Assembly (NCBI RefSeq): GCF_023716925.1
Contig: NZ_JAMQQG010000297.1
Coordinates: 1-34,177, forward strand
From: Frankia sp. R82
GTDB taxonomy: Bacteria; Actinomycetota; Actinomycetes; Frankiales; Frankiaceae
Direction: 5' to 3'
DNA: 34,177 bases
This document shows, one piece after another, positions 1 through 7,415 of this stretch (the stretch's first letter is position 1; the number at the start of each line of letters is the position of its first letter). The notes under the pieces were generated by a model that saw nothing but the letters and a program-made list of their open reading frames with translations, was not told where the DNA came from and made no database searches. The position numbers were made by a program, and so were the translations under genes.

Positions 1-233
1 GGATGATCCGTCGTCCCGCGCGCTCGGCTGGCGGTGCTGACCGGAGACGGCACGGGCCTCGGGCGCGCTGGGAGTCGCCCTCCACCGTCATGCGTCGAGA
101 GGTTCAGGGCCCGACCGCCGCCGGCGGAGGATCATGTGGGCCGTCTGTCGCTCGGACGCGGATCGCCCGTTCGAGAAGGGCCGCGGAGCGGGACCGAGTT
201 CGTTGTGGTCGCTTCTCTGCGATAACGGGAGCC

Positions 234-1115
234 CTACGGGTGTCCCGCATCGGCGCCGAATGCCGTGCGGTGGTGGTGAGCCCAGGCGCGGAACGCGTGG
301 GCCGGGTGGCCGAGGATGCGTTCGACATCGTTGGTGAGGACGGCGTTACCGCCGTCCCGGACGAGCTGGTAGCCGTCGACGGCGGAGTCCGCGATGGACG
401 GATCGAATCCGGCGTGGACCAGCTGCTGGCGGACCGCATGGGGAGGCACGTCAACCGTTGTGATGGTTCGTCCGAGCTCGGCGGCGAGCTGGGCGACCTG
501 GTCGGGAACGCTGAGAAGCTCGGGGCCGGTCAGGGTGTGGGTCGCGCCGTCGTGCTCGTCGGTCAGCAGGGCCTCGACCGCGACCGCCGCCACGTCGCGG
601 GGATCGACAACGCCCTGGGCGCCCGTCCCGGTCATGTTGGGAACCGGGTTGCCGGCTCGGATCGCGTCCGCCCAGGACAGCGTGTTGGAGGCGAACGCGC
701 TGGGCCGCAGCGCGGACCAGGTCAGCCCGCTGGCGACCAGCGCCTGTTCGCCGGCACGGTGCCTGGGCGAGGGCAGATCGTCGGCGTCATCTGCCTTCCC
801 GCCGATGGCGGACAGCTTGACCACCTTCCGGACGCCGTAGGCACGGGCCGCTTCGATCATGGCCAGGTCATGATCAGCGACCGAACCGCCAGAACCTGGC
901 GTGGTCAGCAGGAAGACGCTTTCAACACCGGCGACCGCGCTGTGGAGCGAGTCAGCGCGTTCGAAGTCGGCCTGCACGACATCGATCAGCGTGCCATCAG
1001 GAACACGGAGACGGGCCGGTTCTCGCGTCATCGCCCGAATCCGAGCGCCTCGGCCGACCAGGAGGCGCAGCACCTCGCGACCGACGGTGCCGGTCGCACC
1101 AGTAATCAAGATCAT
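234..1115 (-). CDS. NmrA-like NAD(P)-binding oxidoreductase (atypical SDR)
   Basis: The 293-residue product has a single Rossmann fold and probably acts as a cytosolic NAD(P)H-dependent reductase or redox sensor of the NmrA/atypical SDR group. The N-terminus MILITGATGTVG carries the glycine-rich dinucleotide motif, followed by an MTREP segment near residue 30 that typically contacts NADP. Later segments (VFLLTTPG, VVKLSAIGG, WSALRPSAFASN) follow the NmrA pattern, and there is no classical YxxxK catalytic pair. I chose the ATG at 1115 because the motif starts there; the open frame extends upstream to 1220 without family-like sequence, and no strong ribosome site is seen. It is divergent from an AraC-type gene at 1219, which probably regulates it. 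The substrate is unknown. Confidence 0.85.
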   Translation of the reverse strand: MILITGATGTVGREVLRLLVGRGARIRAMTREPARLRVPDGTLIDVVQADFERADSLHSAVAGVESVFLLTTPGSGGSVADHDLAMIEAARAYGVRKVVKLSAIGGKADDADDLPSPRHRAGEQALVASGLTWSALRPSAFASNTLSWADAIRAGNPVPNMTGTGAQGVVDPRDVAAVAVEALLTDEHDGATHTLTGPELLSVPDQVAQLAAELGRTITTVDVPPHAVRQQLVHAGFDPSIADSAVDGYQLVRDGGNAVLTNDVERILGHPAHAFRAWAHHHRTAFGADAGHP

Positions 1116-1218
1116 GGGGCCATCGTGGTGGCGACGGACCGCGGTTTCTAGGAAATTCCGGCACACCGGTACAGGAGTTGACCTGCGAGAAGCCCCGTCC
1201 CCAGCGACTACTGTGGTC

Positions 1219-1998
1219 ATGGTGGATAGGCGGCTGCCCGTGTCTGAGGCTGCCCGCCCGTGGGTCGGGCGGGTGAGCGTCGCGACCTATTCCAGCGAGG
1301 TTGACCCATACCCGTTTATTCACGCTCCCGATCCGGCAACCACCCTCGTGTGGCGGCGAACGGAGGACGGCGACGGCGCCCTGCGAGTCCTCGGGCCCCG
1401 CACCCGGGCCGCCTACCACCCGAGCAAGGCCATCCCTCTGTGCATCCAGGTGCGGATCACCATCGGCTTCGTGCCGACGGTGTTCGGGATCGCCGCGCGC
1501 GACCTGGTCGACCGAGCCCTGCCCCTCCACGAGCTGTGGGACAGGTCAGCCGACCAGCTCACGGACAAGCTGGCGGGGATCGGCGACGACCCGGCGCGCG
1601 CCGCGGCGGTCCTGATGGCAACGCTGGACTCGCGGGTCAGGGACGCCGAGCCGGATGGGTATTCGCGAGCCACCCTGGTTCAGGCGGCAGCTGTCAAGCT
1701 CTCGACCGGCAACAGCGGCGCACCGGCAACTGTCAGCGACGTAGCCCGCCAGGTCGGTGTCAGCGAAAGGCATCTGCGTAGCCTCTTCGCGCAGACCGTC
1801 GGACTCCCGCCCAAGCAGTTCGCCCGTCTCAACCGGATTCGCGCGGTCCTCGAGCGTACCGGTCACCAGCCGTGGGGCCGCCTGGCCAGCGACGCCGGCT
1901 ACTACGACCAGTCCCACATGACCGCGGATTTTCACCACGTCATGCGGGTGACGCCGGGTCAGTTCGCCGCTGGGAAGCTCCCCGTCGTGCCGTGCTGA
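1219..1998 (+). CDS. AraC-family transcriptional regulator
   Basis: The 259-residue protein is a DNA-binding regulator. The C-terminal part (about residues 170-255) is a two-helix-turn-helix AraC domain: VSDVARQVGVSERHLRSLF is the first HTH, and the segment containing YYDQSHMTADFHHVMRVTP is the second, with the usual Gly-Tyr-Tyr-Asp-Gln-Ser-His and Pro-x-x-Phe pattern. The N-terminal part resembles the ligand-sensing domain of actinobacterial AraC proteins that lack a clear cupin signature. The ATG at 1219 gives a normal length for this group; the frame is open further upstream but antisense to the neighbouring gene. It is transcribed away from the NmrA-like gene across a gap of about 100 bp, a classic regulator-target arrangement. 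The inducer cannot be told from sequence. Confidence 0.88.
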   Translation: MVDRRLPVSEAARPWVGRVSVATYSSEVDPYPFIHAPDPATTLVWRRTEDGDGALRVLGPRTRAAYHPSKAIPLCIQVRITIGFVPTVFGIAARDLVDRALPLHELWDRSADQLTDKLAGIGDDPARAAAVLMATLDSRVRDAEPDGYSRATLVQAAAVKLSTGNSGAPATVSDVARQVGVSERHLRSLFAQTVGLPPKQFARLNRIRAVLERTGHQPWGRLASDAGYYDQSHMTADFHHVMRVTPGQFAAGKLPVVPC

Positions 1999-2446
1999 GG
2001 ACAGCTCGACCCCTCGTTCACCAACACCGCTCCTCGACTGGCTCATATGGGTGGCGCGGCATCTGGCTGGAACTGCCCTGGAGGGAGACCCGCCACCGAG
2101 CGTCCGTCCTCGCCCGGAGCCACAGACCTCGTCGTCGTCGCCCCGGGCCGCTCGCGAGCCGGAGGTACGCGATGCGGGGCCGCCAACGACCCGTCCATCG
2201 ACACTCAGGACCTTCATCGTCAATCTTGATCAGCGCCGGTCGACACCTCGTGAACGTGACGCCACCATTACGGAGATCGGTAATTCTGGCACGAAAACCA
2301 CCGAACACCCAGGTCAAGCGGCATACGACACCCACCCAAGGCTCGACTGGTGGACCCCGTGTACCAGCATCCGAACCGTTCGATCATGGTGGTTAGCCCT
2401 GAAATCGCTGTCCGGCCGGTCGCCACACGTGCCCTGAACAGGGACG

Positions 2447-2501
2447 ATGCTCGATGACCGCGCCGACCGGTACATCGTCTACCGAGTAGAACAAGCGTTC
2501 C
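2447..2501 (-). repeat. 55-bp dispersed repeat, copy A
   Basis: Read on the minus strand, this 55-bp segment aligns without gaps to 6156-6210 on the plus strand. I count 40 of 55 identical bases, including a perfectly shared last 15 (GCGGTCATCGAGCAT). In one frame the two copies read FYSVDDVPVGAVIEH and FDSLDDVLVPAVIEH, and several differences are synonymous (GAC/GAT), so both may derive from a shared coding sequence. Copy B directly abuts the end of the IS6-like element. Confidence 0.55.
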
Positions 2502-2553
2502 GAACACCTGGCGGTCCGGGCACTTCCGGGCCGCCACGCAACCGTGATCGTGG

Positions 2554-2724
2554 TCAGTGCGGCTGGTCGAGTTGGCTGGCGACGAGCGGGAACTCGGCCT
2601 TGAGGAGCACCATCAGTTGTTCCTGGAGCTCGCGCAGCGCGGTCGTGGCGATGCGCCACACAATCGACCAGTCGACCTCGAAATATGCGTGAACGGCGAT
2701 GTTGCGGAAGCCCGTGACGGACCG
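2554..2724 (-). pseudogene. HepT-like (DUF86, HEPN) toxin, C-terminal remnant
   Basis: The minus-strand reading ends TGFRNIAVHAYFEVDW, then about 35 more residues to a stop at 2554. RNIAVHAY is the RX4HXY ribonuclease/substrate-binding motif of HepT-type HEPN toxins, and VDWSIVW is the usual following helix. Upstream, the frame meets a stop at 2725-2727, so only the last third of the roughly 110-140-residue family survives. No MntA/MNT nucleotidyltransferase antitoxin partner is visible. It is best read as a decayed toxin gene; a GTG or similar start inside the fragment is unlikely to give a folded protein. Confidence 0.7.
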
Positions 2725-3228
2725 CTACGGCACGTCGGGCCAGCACGCGCGGATCTCGATCGCCGAGGGGCAGCTCGGCGGTGTATGTGAAACTCATCGA
2801 AGCGCGGGGTTCCCTGGGGTTGATCTTTGGTCGGAGCAACCTTCCTATCGGAGCCCCGCGCCTTCGTCGTCCCAGCCCCAGGGACACTCACACTCCGTAA
2901 CGGTCACCGAACGTCACAAGTCGTTGCCGGGAATGGCTCACTGACCACCATGCGAACCACTACCCGATGCTGCGCGGCCAGTGATCAGCGTCGCAGGTGC
3001 GGGCGCCGGGACCGATCACTGCGCAGACATGTCGTCGTTAGCCGGCTGACCGCCCAACACACCGGTGCGCGCACCGACCGTCACGACGGTGTCAGCGGAA
3101 ACGTAACCTGGCAGCCTCTTCGCCGCGCTGACACCGGTCCACCCCGGCGGGGCGGCTCCCTTCGCCGCTGGTCGTCGCTCCAGCGGGCTGGCGGTCTCGG
3201 TGTGCCCGTCAGGGTGCGCAGGCGGCGG

Positions 3229-3927
3229 TCATCTCTCGCGCGCGGCAATGGCGCGGTCCAGCCACTCGACGACGAGTTGGCGTTCGGCGGCGCTGAGGGC
3301 GTCGATCGTGGGCGCGACGGCCCGGAACGCGACCATCACGCTGAGTTCGGATTGCTGGTCTGCGGAGATCGGATCCGTGAGAATCTGCGCCAGGACCGCG
3401 TCGTACAGGGCGGCGGCAAGTCCGGGGTCGCGTTCGTCCGCGGTGGTCGCGAGCAGTGTCTGGATGGCGCCGACGGCGGCCGCCACGATGAGGTCGCCGG
3501 CGCGCCGCTCGCTGACCTTTAGCCGGCCGGTGGCCGCGACGCGCCGGACGCGCGCGGCGAGGACGTCGCGTCCGGCGCGGGCCGCTGCCGATCCTCGGAC
3601 GCGATCAGGGTCACCGAGCAGCCAGAACAGGCTGGGGTTGGCGAGGCCGAAGGCGATTTGGGCATCCCAGCCGGCCCGCAGATCCTCCAGCGGATCGACA
3701 CCGGCGGCCCGGGCGCTCTGCACGACGGCGGCCTTGCCGGCGACGTAGCTGGTCATGACGTGTTCGGCGACCGCCTCGATCAGACCGTCCTTGTCACCGA
3801 AGAGCCGATAGATCGCCGGGGCCTGGACGCCCGCGGCCTCGGCGACGCCGCGCGTGGTGACGGCCGCCGGTCCACTCTCGCGGAGCAGGCGGGCCGCGAC
3901 CTCGACGACGCGGCTGCGGGTGTCCAT
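3229..3927 (-). CDS. TetR/AcrR-family transcriptional regulator
   Basis: This is a 232-residue repressor with an N-terminal TetR helix-turn-helix: MDTRSRVVEVAARLL, then TTRGVAEAAGVQAPAIYRLF and GDKDGLIEAV, about residues 1-55. An all-helical ligand-binding domain follows, with the pattern of actinobacterial TetR_C domains. I prefer the ATG at 3927 because GGACGAG lies a few bases upstream and family proteins begin close to the HTH. An alternative ATG at 3951 would add eight residues but has no ribosome site. The gene faces the NmrA-like gene at 4044 across a symmetric four-half-site operator (3954-4021). It therefore probably represses both itself and that reductase. The ligand is unknown, perhaps a quinone or electrophile by analogy with similar pairs. 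Confidence 0.88.
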   Translation of the reverse strand: MDTRSRVVEVAARLLRESGPAAVTTRGVAEAAGVQAPAIYRLFGDKDGLIEAVAEHVMTSYVAGKAAVVQSARAAGVDPLEDLRAGWDAQIAFGLANPSLFWLLGDPDRVRGSAAARAGRDVLAARVRRVAATGRLKVSERRAGDLIVAAAVGAIQTLLATTADERDPGLAAALYDAVLAQILTDPISADQQSELSVMVAFRAVAPTIDALSAAERQLVVEWLDRAIAARER

Positions 3928-3953
3928 GCGATCTCGTCCGACCTCGACCATGA

Positions 3954-4021
3954 AATCAACGATATCTCGAACTTGCTATCAACGATAAATCGCTGATACC
4001 GTTTCTCCGATATCGATGATA
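3954..4021. promoter_or_regulatory. Symmetric four-half-site operator between tetR and reductase
   Basis: Four related 10-mers occur: AATCAACGAT (3954-3963), TATCAACGAT (3977-3986), ATCGCTGATA (3989-3998) and ATCGATGATA (4012-4021). The last two are inverted copies. The inner pair forms a near-perfect 22-bp palindrome with 9 of 10 arm bases paired and a 2-bp centre. The outer copies sit exactly 23 bp outside the inner ones on each side, so the array is symmetric about 3987/3988. This is the expected form of a TetR operator serving divergent promoters. Confidence 0.8.
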
Positions 4022-4043
4022 CCGCGAGTACGACGGAAGGATC

Positions 4044-4904
4044 ATGCTGATCGTCGTCACCGGAGCCACGGGCGCACTCAACGGCGCCACCGCCGACCAC
4101 CTCCTCGCCCGCCTCCCCGCCAGCGAGCTCGCCGTCGTCACACGAGACCCGGCCAGGGCGCAGAGATTCGCCGACAACGGGGTGCAGGTACGCAAGGGCG
4201 ACTACGCACGCCCCGACTCGCTGCCCGCCGCCTTCGACGGCGCCGACCAACTGCTCCTCGTGTCGTCCAACGACCCCACGGCCGACGCGGTGTCACTGCA
4301 CCGCGCGGCGATCGATGCCGCGGCCGCGGTCGGTGTCGGCCGCATCCTGTACACAAGCCACCAAGGCGCCCACCCCGACAGCCCGTTCGGCCCCGGCCGC
4401 GACCACGCGCTCACCGAACAGGCGCTCGCCGACTCGGGCGTGCCCTGGACCGGCCTGCGCAACGGCTTCTACATGCACAGCCTCGCCTGGCTGCTCGGAC
4501 CATGGCGCGAGACCGGCGTCATCTGCATCCCGGGCGACGGGCCCGTGTCCTGGACCGCGCGTGCCGACGCAGCCGAGGCTGCCGCCGTCATCATCACCTC
4601 CGACGGCACCTATGACGGGCCGGTGACGCTGACCTCCAACGCGGCACCCACCTTCACCGAGATCGCCGAGATCGCCAGCGAGGTCGTCGGCCGCACCATC
4701 CACCTGCGGCTCCTCGACTCGGACACCTGGGTGGCCAGGCAGGTCGAAGCCGGGCAACCCGAACCCGTCGCACGATTCACCCTCGGCATGTACCAGGCGG
4801 CGCAGAGCGGCTACTTTGCCGGCACCGACCCACTGGTCACCGAACTCCTCGGCCGCCAGCCACGAGCAGTCCGCGACGAACTCGCCGCACCCTCCGGCCA
4901 CTGA
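4044..4904 (+). CDS. NmrA/QOR2-like NAD(P)H-binding reductase
   Basis: The 286-residue protein resembles QOR2/YtfG-type NAD(P)H:quinone oxidoreductases of the atypical SDR (NmrA) group. MLIVVTGATGALNGAT is the dinucleotide-binding start, VVTRDPARAQRFAD the NADP-contacting loop, and RILYTSHQGAHPDSPF plus WTGLRNGFYMHSL match the family's active-site region. GGAAGG just before the ATG at 4044 supports this start. It would act in the cytosol, probably on quinones or other electrophiles. Divergent from a TetR gene and preceded by that repressor's likely operator, it is probably induced by its own substrate. The gene ends at 4904 with no partner downstream. Confidence 0.86.
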   Translation: MLIVVTGATGALNGATADHLLARLPASELAVVTRDPARAQRFADNGVQVRKGDYARPDSLPAAFDGADQLLLVSSNDPTADAVSLHRAAIDAAAAVGVGRILYTSHQGAHPDSPFGPGRDHALTEQALADSGVPWTGLRNGFYMHSLAWLLGPWRETGVICIPGDGPVSWTARADAAEAAAVIITSDGTYDGPVTLTSNAAPTFTEIAEIASEVVGRTIHLRLLDSDTWVARQVEAGQPEPVARFTLGMYQAAQSGYFAGTDPLVTELLGRQPRAVRDELAAPSGH

Positions 4905-4965
4905 TCAGGTCACAGCACGACTCGATCGTCTCAAACGGACCGGTCTCCACCGGACCCGGGGCGGT

Positions 4966-5178
4966 TCACCGGTCCGCGTTGGAGCCGTCCGCAAGGTAGA
5001 GACGAACGGCGTGAACGACGGGCAGCCCGACCGCCCGGAACCCCGACACGACCCGGGCAATGGTCGGCACCAGTGCGTCGGTCCCGGGAACGGCATGCGG
5101 TGAGGATCCAAGACTGAAGTCGTTCTAGACATCGATGACGAGCAGTGCCGGCCGGTCCAACGAAGACGATTCGGCCAC
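4966..5178 (-). pseudogene. Isochorismatase-family hydrolase, N-terminal remnant with amber codon
   Basis: Starting at a GTG (5178) with an AGGGAG ribosome site just upstream, the minus strand reads VAESSSLDRPALLVIDV, stop, NDFSLGSSPHAVPGTDALV, then a stretch ending LPVVHAVRLYLADG and a stop at 4966. ALLVIDVxNDF is the signature strand and catalytic-Asp motif of isochorismatase-like cysteine hydrolases. The normal glutamine (or similar) before NDF is replaced by TAG at 5125-5127, a one-base change from CAG. The family needs about 180-200 residues including a catalytic Cys; only about 70 codons remain, so it is a truncated pseudogene. The rest of 4905-5392 holds no other gene. Confidence 0.72.
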
Positions 5179-5349
5179 GGGACACTCCCTTCGATCCAGT
5201 GAAGGACATGTGCACCTTGGGGTGAGCTCATCGTGGTCCACCCGCCATGAGGCCGATCAGCCTGTGTCGCGGCCTGGTCGACTCGTCGCCGGCAGAGCGG
5301 CCCGAGGGAGACTGGAGCACCGCGACTGGCCTGCGCATCAGCGGGATAG

Positions 5350-5367
5350 CAGTACACTCAGGTACTG
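5350..5367. promoter_or_regulatory. Inverted repeat upstream of toxin-antitoxin operon
   Basis: CAGTAC and GTACTG form a perfect inverted repeat with a 6-bp spacer (5350-5367), 25 bp before the toxin GTG. The position fits an operator bound by the downstream XRE antitoxin for autoregulation. Confidence 0.55.
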
Positions 5368-5392
5368 AACCCTAGGCCCCGAAGGGGATGTC

Positions 5393-5755
5393 GTGACCTA
5401 CCGCCTCGAGATCGTCAGCGAGGTCCGGGAGTGGCTGCATGACCTACGTCGAACGGACCGGAACACTGCGATCCTCGTCGGTCAGGCCGTGACCGCTCTT
5501 CTCGACGAGGGTCCGAGTCTGGGGCGGCCGCTTGTCGACCGGATCAAGGGCTCACGCCTGCACAACCTCAAGGAGCTCAGGCCCGCCTCGAGTGGCGCCA
5601 GCGAGGTCCGGATCCTGTTCGTCTTCGATCCCGAGCGCCGCGCGGTCCTGCTCGTCGCCGGAGACAAGGCCGGGCAGTGGTCGGCCTGGTATGACAGGGC
5701 GATCCCGCTGGCCGAAGCCCGCTACGCCCTCCATCTCAAGGAGCGTGACGCATGA
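5393..5755 (+). CDS. HigB-like type II toxin (RelE/ParE superfamily, Gp49-like)
   Basis: The 120-residue protein matches the Gp49-like/HigB group of RelE-fold mRNA interferases, which cleave mRNA at the ribosome. The reading VREWLHDLRRTD, then LDEGPSLGRPLVDRIKGS, LHNLKELRPASSG, EVRILFVFDPERRAVLLVAG and DKAGQWSAWYDRAIPLAEARY, follows this family from end to end, including the conserved R-I-L-F-x-F-D-P core. The start is GTG at 5393, preceded by AAGGGG. The stop overlaps the antitoxin start by four bases, so the two are translationally coupled. The toxin-first order is that of higBA. The gene is full length with no visible defect. Confidence 0.87.
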   Translation: MTYRLEIVSEVREWLHDLRRTDRNTAILVGQAVTALLDEGPSLGRPLVDRIKGSRLHNLKELRPASSGASEVRILFVFDPERRAVLLVAGDKAGQWSAWYDRAIPLAEARYALHLKERDA

Positions 5756-6078
5756 GCACCGCCCACGGGTATGACAGAGACGGCTTCCTGAAAGAGTTCT
5801 TCCCCGAGGAAGGCGACCGCCGCGAGGTCGAGGCGGGAGCGGGGCGGCTCGTGGCGGAGAACCGCGCCCATCGGCTCGCCGAGATGCGCCGGCGTCTGGG
5901 TCTCACCCAGGCCGACGTCGCCGATCGCATGCACGTTCGGCAGGAACGTGTCTCCGCCATCGAGCGGGCCAACGTCGATGCCAGTGAGCTGCGCACCCTG
6001 GCCGCCTACGTCACAGCGCTCGGGGGACACCTGGAGATCATCGCGGACTTCGGTGGAGAACGGCTCGTCATCGGCTGA
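5752..6078 (+). CDS. HigA-like XRE-family antitoxin
   Basis: The 108-residue protein contains a Cro/C1-type helix-turn-helix at about residues 45-95: EMRRRLGLTQADVADRMHV is the first part, and RQERVSAIERANVDASELRT contains the recognition helix and following turn. The sequence after this, LAAYVTALGGHLEIIADFG, is the typical end of HigA-type antitoxins. The N-terminal 40 residues probably wrap the toxin. It starts at the ATG overlapping the toxin stop (ATGA), which fixes the start and indicates an operon. By family knowledge it neutralises the toxin and represses the operon, most likely through the inverted repeat at 5350-5367. Confidence 0.87.
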   Translation: MSTAHGYDRDGFLKEFFPEEGDRREVEAGAGRLVAENRAHRLAEMRRRLGLTQADVADRMHVRQERVSAIERANVDASELRTLAAYVTALGGHLEIIADFGGERLVIG

Positions 6079-6155
6079 AAGCGGCCAACCCGACCGGCCC
6101 CCACGCACGATCACGGTGGGCGGGCGCGCCGTCCCTCTGGAATCACCAGGTACAT

Positions 6156-6210
6156 GGAACATCCGTTCGATTCTTTAGATGATGTTTTGGTGCCCGCGGT
6201 CATCGAGCAT
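6156..6210 (+). repeat. 55-bp dispersed repeat, copy B
   Basis: This is the plus-strand partner of 2447-2501 (40 of 55 bases identical, no gaps). It ends at exactly the base before the terminal repeat of the IS6-like element at 6211, so the element either inserted at its edge or deleted what followed. Confidence 0.55.
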
Positions 6211-7040
6211 GGCACTGTTGCGTTACGGGGAAGCTGGGCATGCCAGCGGCCGGAGCGTCTGCTGGTCAGACGGCTGCGGCGAGTTCGGCGAACGCGGCTG
6301 CCAGCCTCAGCTCCGGGTCGGTGTCGATCGCGAGTTCGTCGTGGCCGCGGCGGATGTTCTGCACCAGGGCGTGTCCGGCGCTGACGGTCTGGACGCACCG
6401 CAGGCGTTACAGCCCGCGCATCGGCCGGAGCCGTGCTTTCCACCGGCCATGGTCGGCTTCAAGGCGGTTGTTCTCTCGGGCGGCGTCGACGTGGCAGGCC
6501 TCGGGCAGGAGCTCGTCGAGGACCCGCGGGTAGACCGCGGCCTTGTCGGTCGTGACCTCGACCGGGCGGCGTTCATGCGTCAGTGCTCGGACGAAGAATC
6601 GCCGGGCGGCGGCCTGGTCGCGTCGTGCGCTGGCCAGGAGGTCGATGACCTGTCCGTGCTGGTCGACGGCCCGGTAGAGACGGGTCCACCGGCCGGAGAC
6701 CTTGACGTAGGTTTCGTCGACGAACCACCTCCCGCCGGGCCGGTGCCGGCACGGCCGGGCCGCCTCTCTGCCAGCCGGGGTGTGAAGCGCTGCACCCACC
6801 GGTAGATCGTGACGTGATCGACCTCGAGGCCGCGTTCGGCGAGCAGCTCCTCGACATCCCGGTACGACAACGAGAACCGCAGGTATCACCGCACCGGCAG
6901 GAGGATCACCCCGGGTGGAAACCGGAACCCGGCGAACTCCGACGCCAGAAGCGGTGGACAGGCACGACGTCGACGCATCATTCGATCATGACCGATCGAC
7001 GGCCGCGGAACGGCGGGCTCCGCTGAACCGCACCAGCACC
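6211..7040 (-). mobile_element. IS6/IS26-like insertion sequence, decayed
   Basis: The left end GGCACTGTTGCGTTAC (6211-6226) closely matches the IS6-family terminal repeat. The likely right end is GAACCGCACCAGCACC (7025-7040), whose reverse complement agrees with the left end at 11 of 16 positions. The resulting length of about 830 bp is what IS6-family elements have. Between the ends lies a single transposase on the minus strand, now broken. The 8 bp on each side (tcgagcat and agttctcc) do not match, so no target duplication remains. Confidence 0.75.
6266..6945 (-). pseudogene. IS6-family DDE transposase, inactivated
   Basis: Read through several frameshifts, the minus strand gives a nearly whole IS6 transposase: AGFRFPPGVILLPVR, a stop, YLRFSLSYRDVEELLAERGL, VDHVTIYRWVQRFTP, then ACRHRPGGRWFVDETYVKVSG-type sequence with YRAVDQHGQVIDLL, EVTTDKAAVYPRVLDELLP, NNRLEADHGRWKARLRPMRG and an end at 6266. 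WFVDETY and the later Asp and Glu positions are the DDE core. The stop at 6886-6888 is TGA where the family has TGG (Trp), a one-base nonsense change. At least three frame changes follow. It cannot make active transposase. Confidence 0.82.
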
Positions 7041-7133
7041 AGTTCTCCTCGTTCGCGGGCGGAGACGCTCCATGGCGTTCTCGTCGTACGATTCGGCAAG
7101 GTTGATCGAACCTCAGGCCGTACCTGTCATCGT

Positions 7134-7415
7134 TCAGCGGTGGTACACGTCCCGGCGGTGGTCGATATCGACGACGGTCACGTCCATGGTCTTGTCGTCG
7201 ACGCGGTAGATGATCCGGTAGGTTCCGCGCCGGGCACTGAACCGGTCGTCGAGCGGCGGCATCAGCCGTTTGCCGACTCGATAGGGGGCGTCGAGAAGCG
7301 GGCCGGCGATGAACTCGTACGCGGCCGTGGCGACCGGTTCCGACAGGGGCTCGCCGAGTGCGCGGCGGACCGTCGGCGTGGTCCGCAGGGTGTAGGGCCC
7401 GGCCGATCCGGTCAT
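7134..7415 (-). CDS. RelE/ParE-family toxin
   Basis: The 93-residue protein has the compact RelE fold pattern: YTLRTTPTVRRALGEPLSE at the start, LLDAPYRVGKRLMPPLDD in the middle, then SARRGTYRIIYRVDDKTMDV and VVDIDHRRDVYHR at the end. The last segment, with R-R-D-V-Y, is the standard RelE C-terminus carrying basic and tyrosine residues used in ribosome-dependent mRNA cleavage. Its ATG overlaps the antitoxin stop by four bases (7412-7415), so translation is coupled and the antitoxin comes first, as in relBE. It lies about 90 bp from the right end of the IS6-like element and appears intact. Confidence 0.87.
   Translation of the reverse strand: MTGSAGPYTLRTTPTVRRALGEPLSEPVATAAYEFIAGPLLDAPYRVGKRLMPPLDDRFSARRGTYRIIYRVDDKTMDVTVVDIDHRRDVYHR

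Larger units (their letters stand above)
1999..3228. other. 1.2-kb region without an intact gene
   Basis: No open frame here has the codon pattern or domain content of a complete gene. The readable contents are a HepT-like toxin tail at 2554-2724 (minus) and a 55-bp dispersed repeat at 2447-2501. The rest (1999-2446 and 2725-3228) shows only scrambled frames. It looks like decayed accessory DNA. Confidence 0.6.

Noticed and set aside
3-1151. Long plus-strand open frame of 382 codons at the window start
   Set aside because: It is the shadow of the minus-strand NmrA-like gene; its product is Arg/Gly-rich with no family pattern.
5125-5127. Programmed read-through or pyrrolysine at the TAG in the isochorismatase remnant
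   Set aside because: The gene is truncated soon after, the catalytic Cys is absent and no supporting element is seen, so simple decay is the better explanation.
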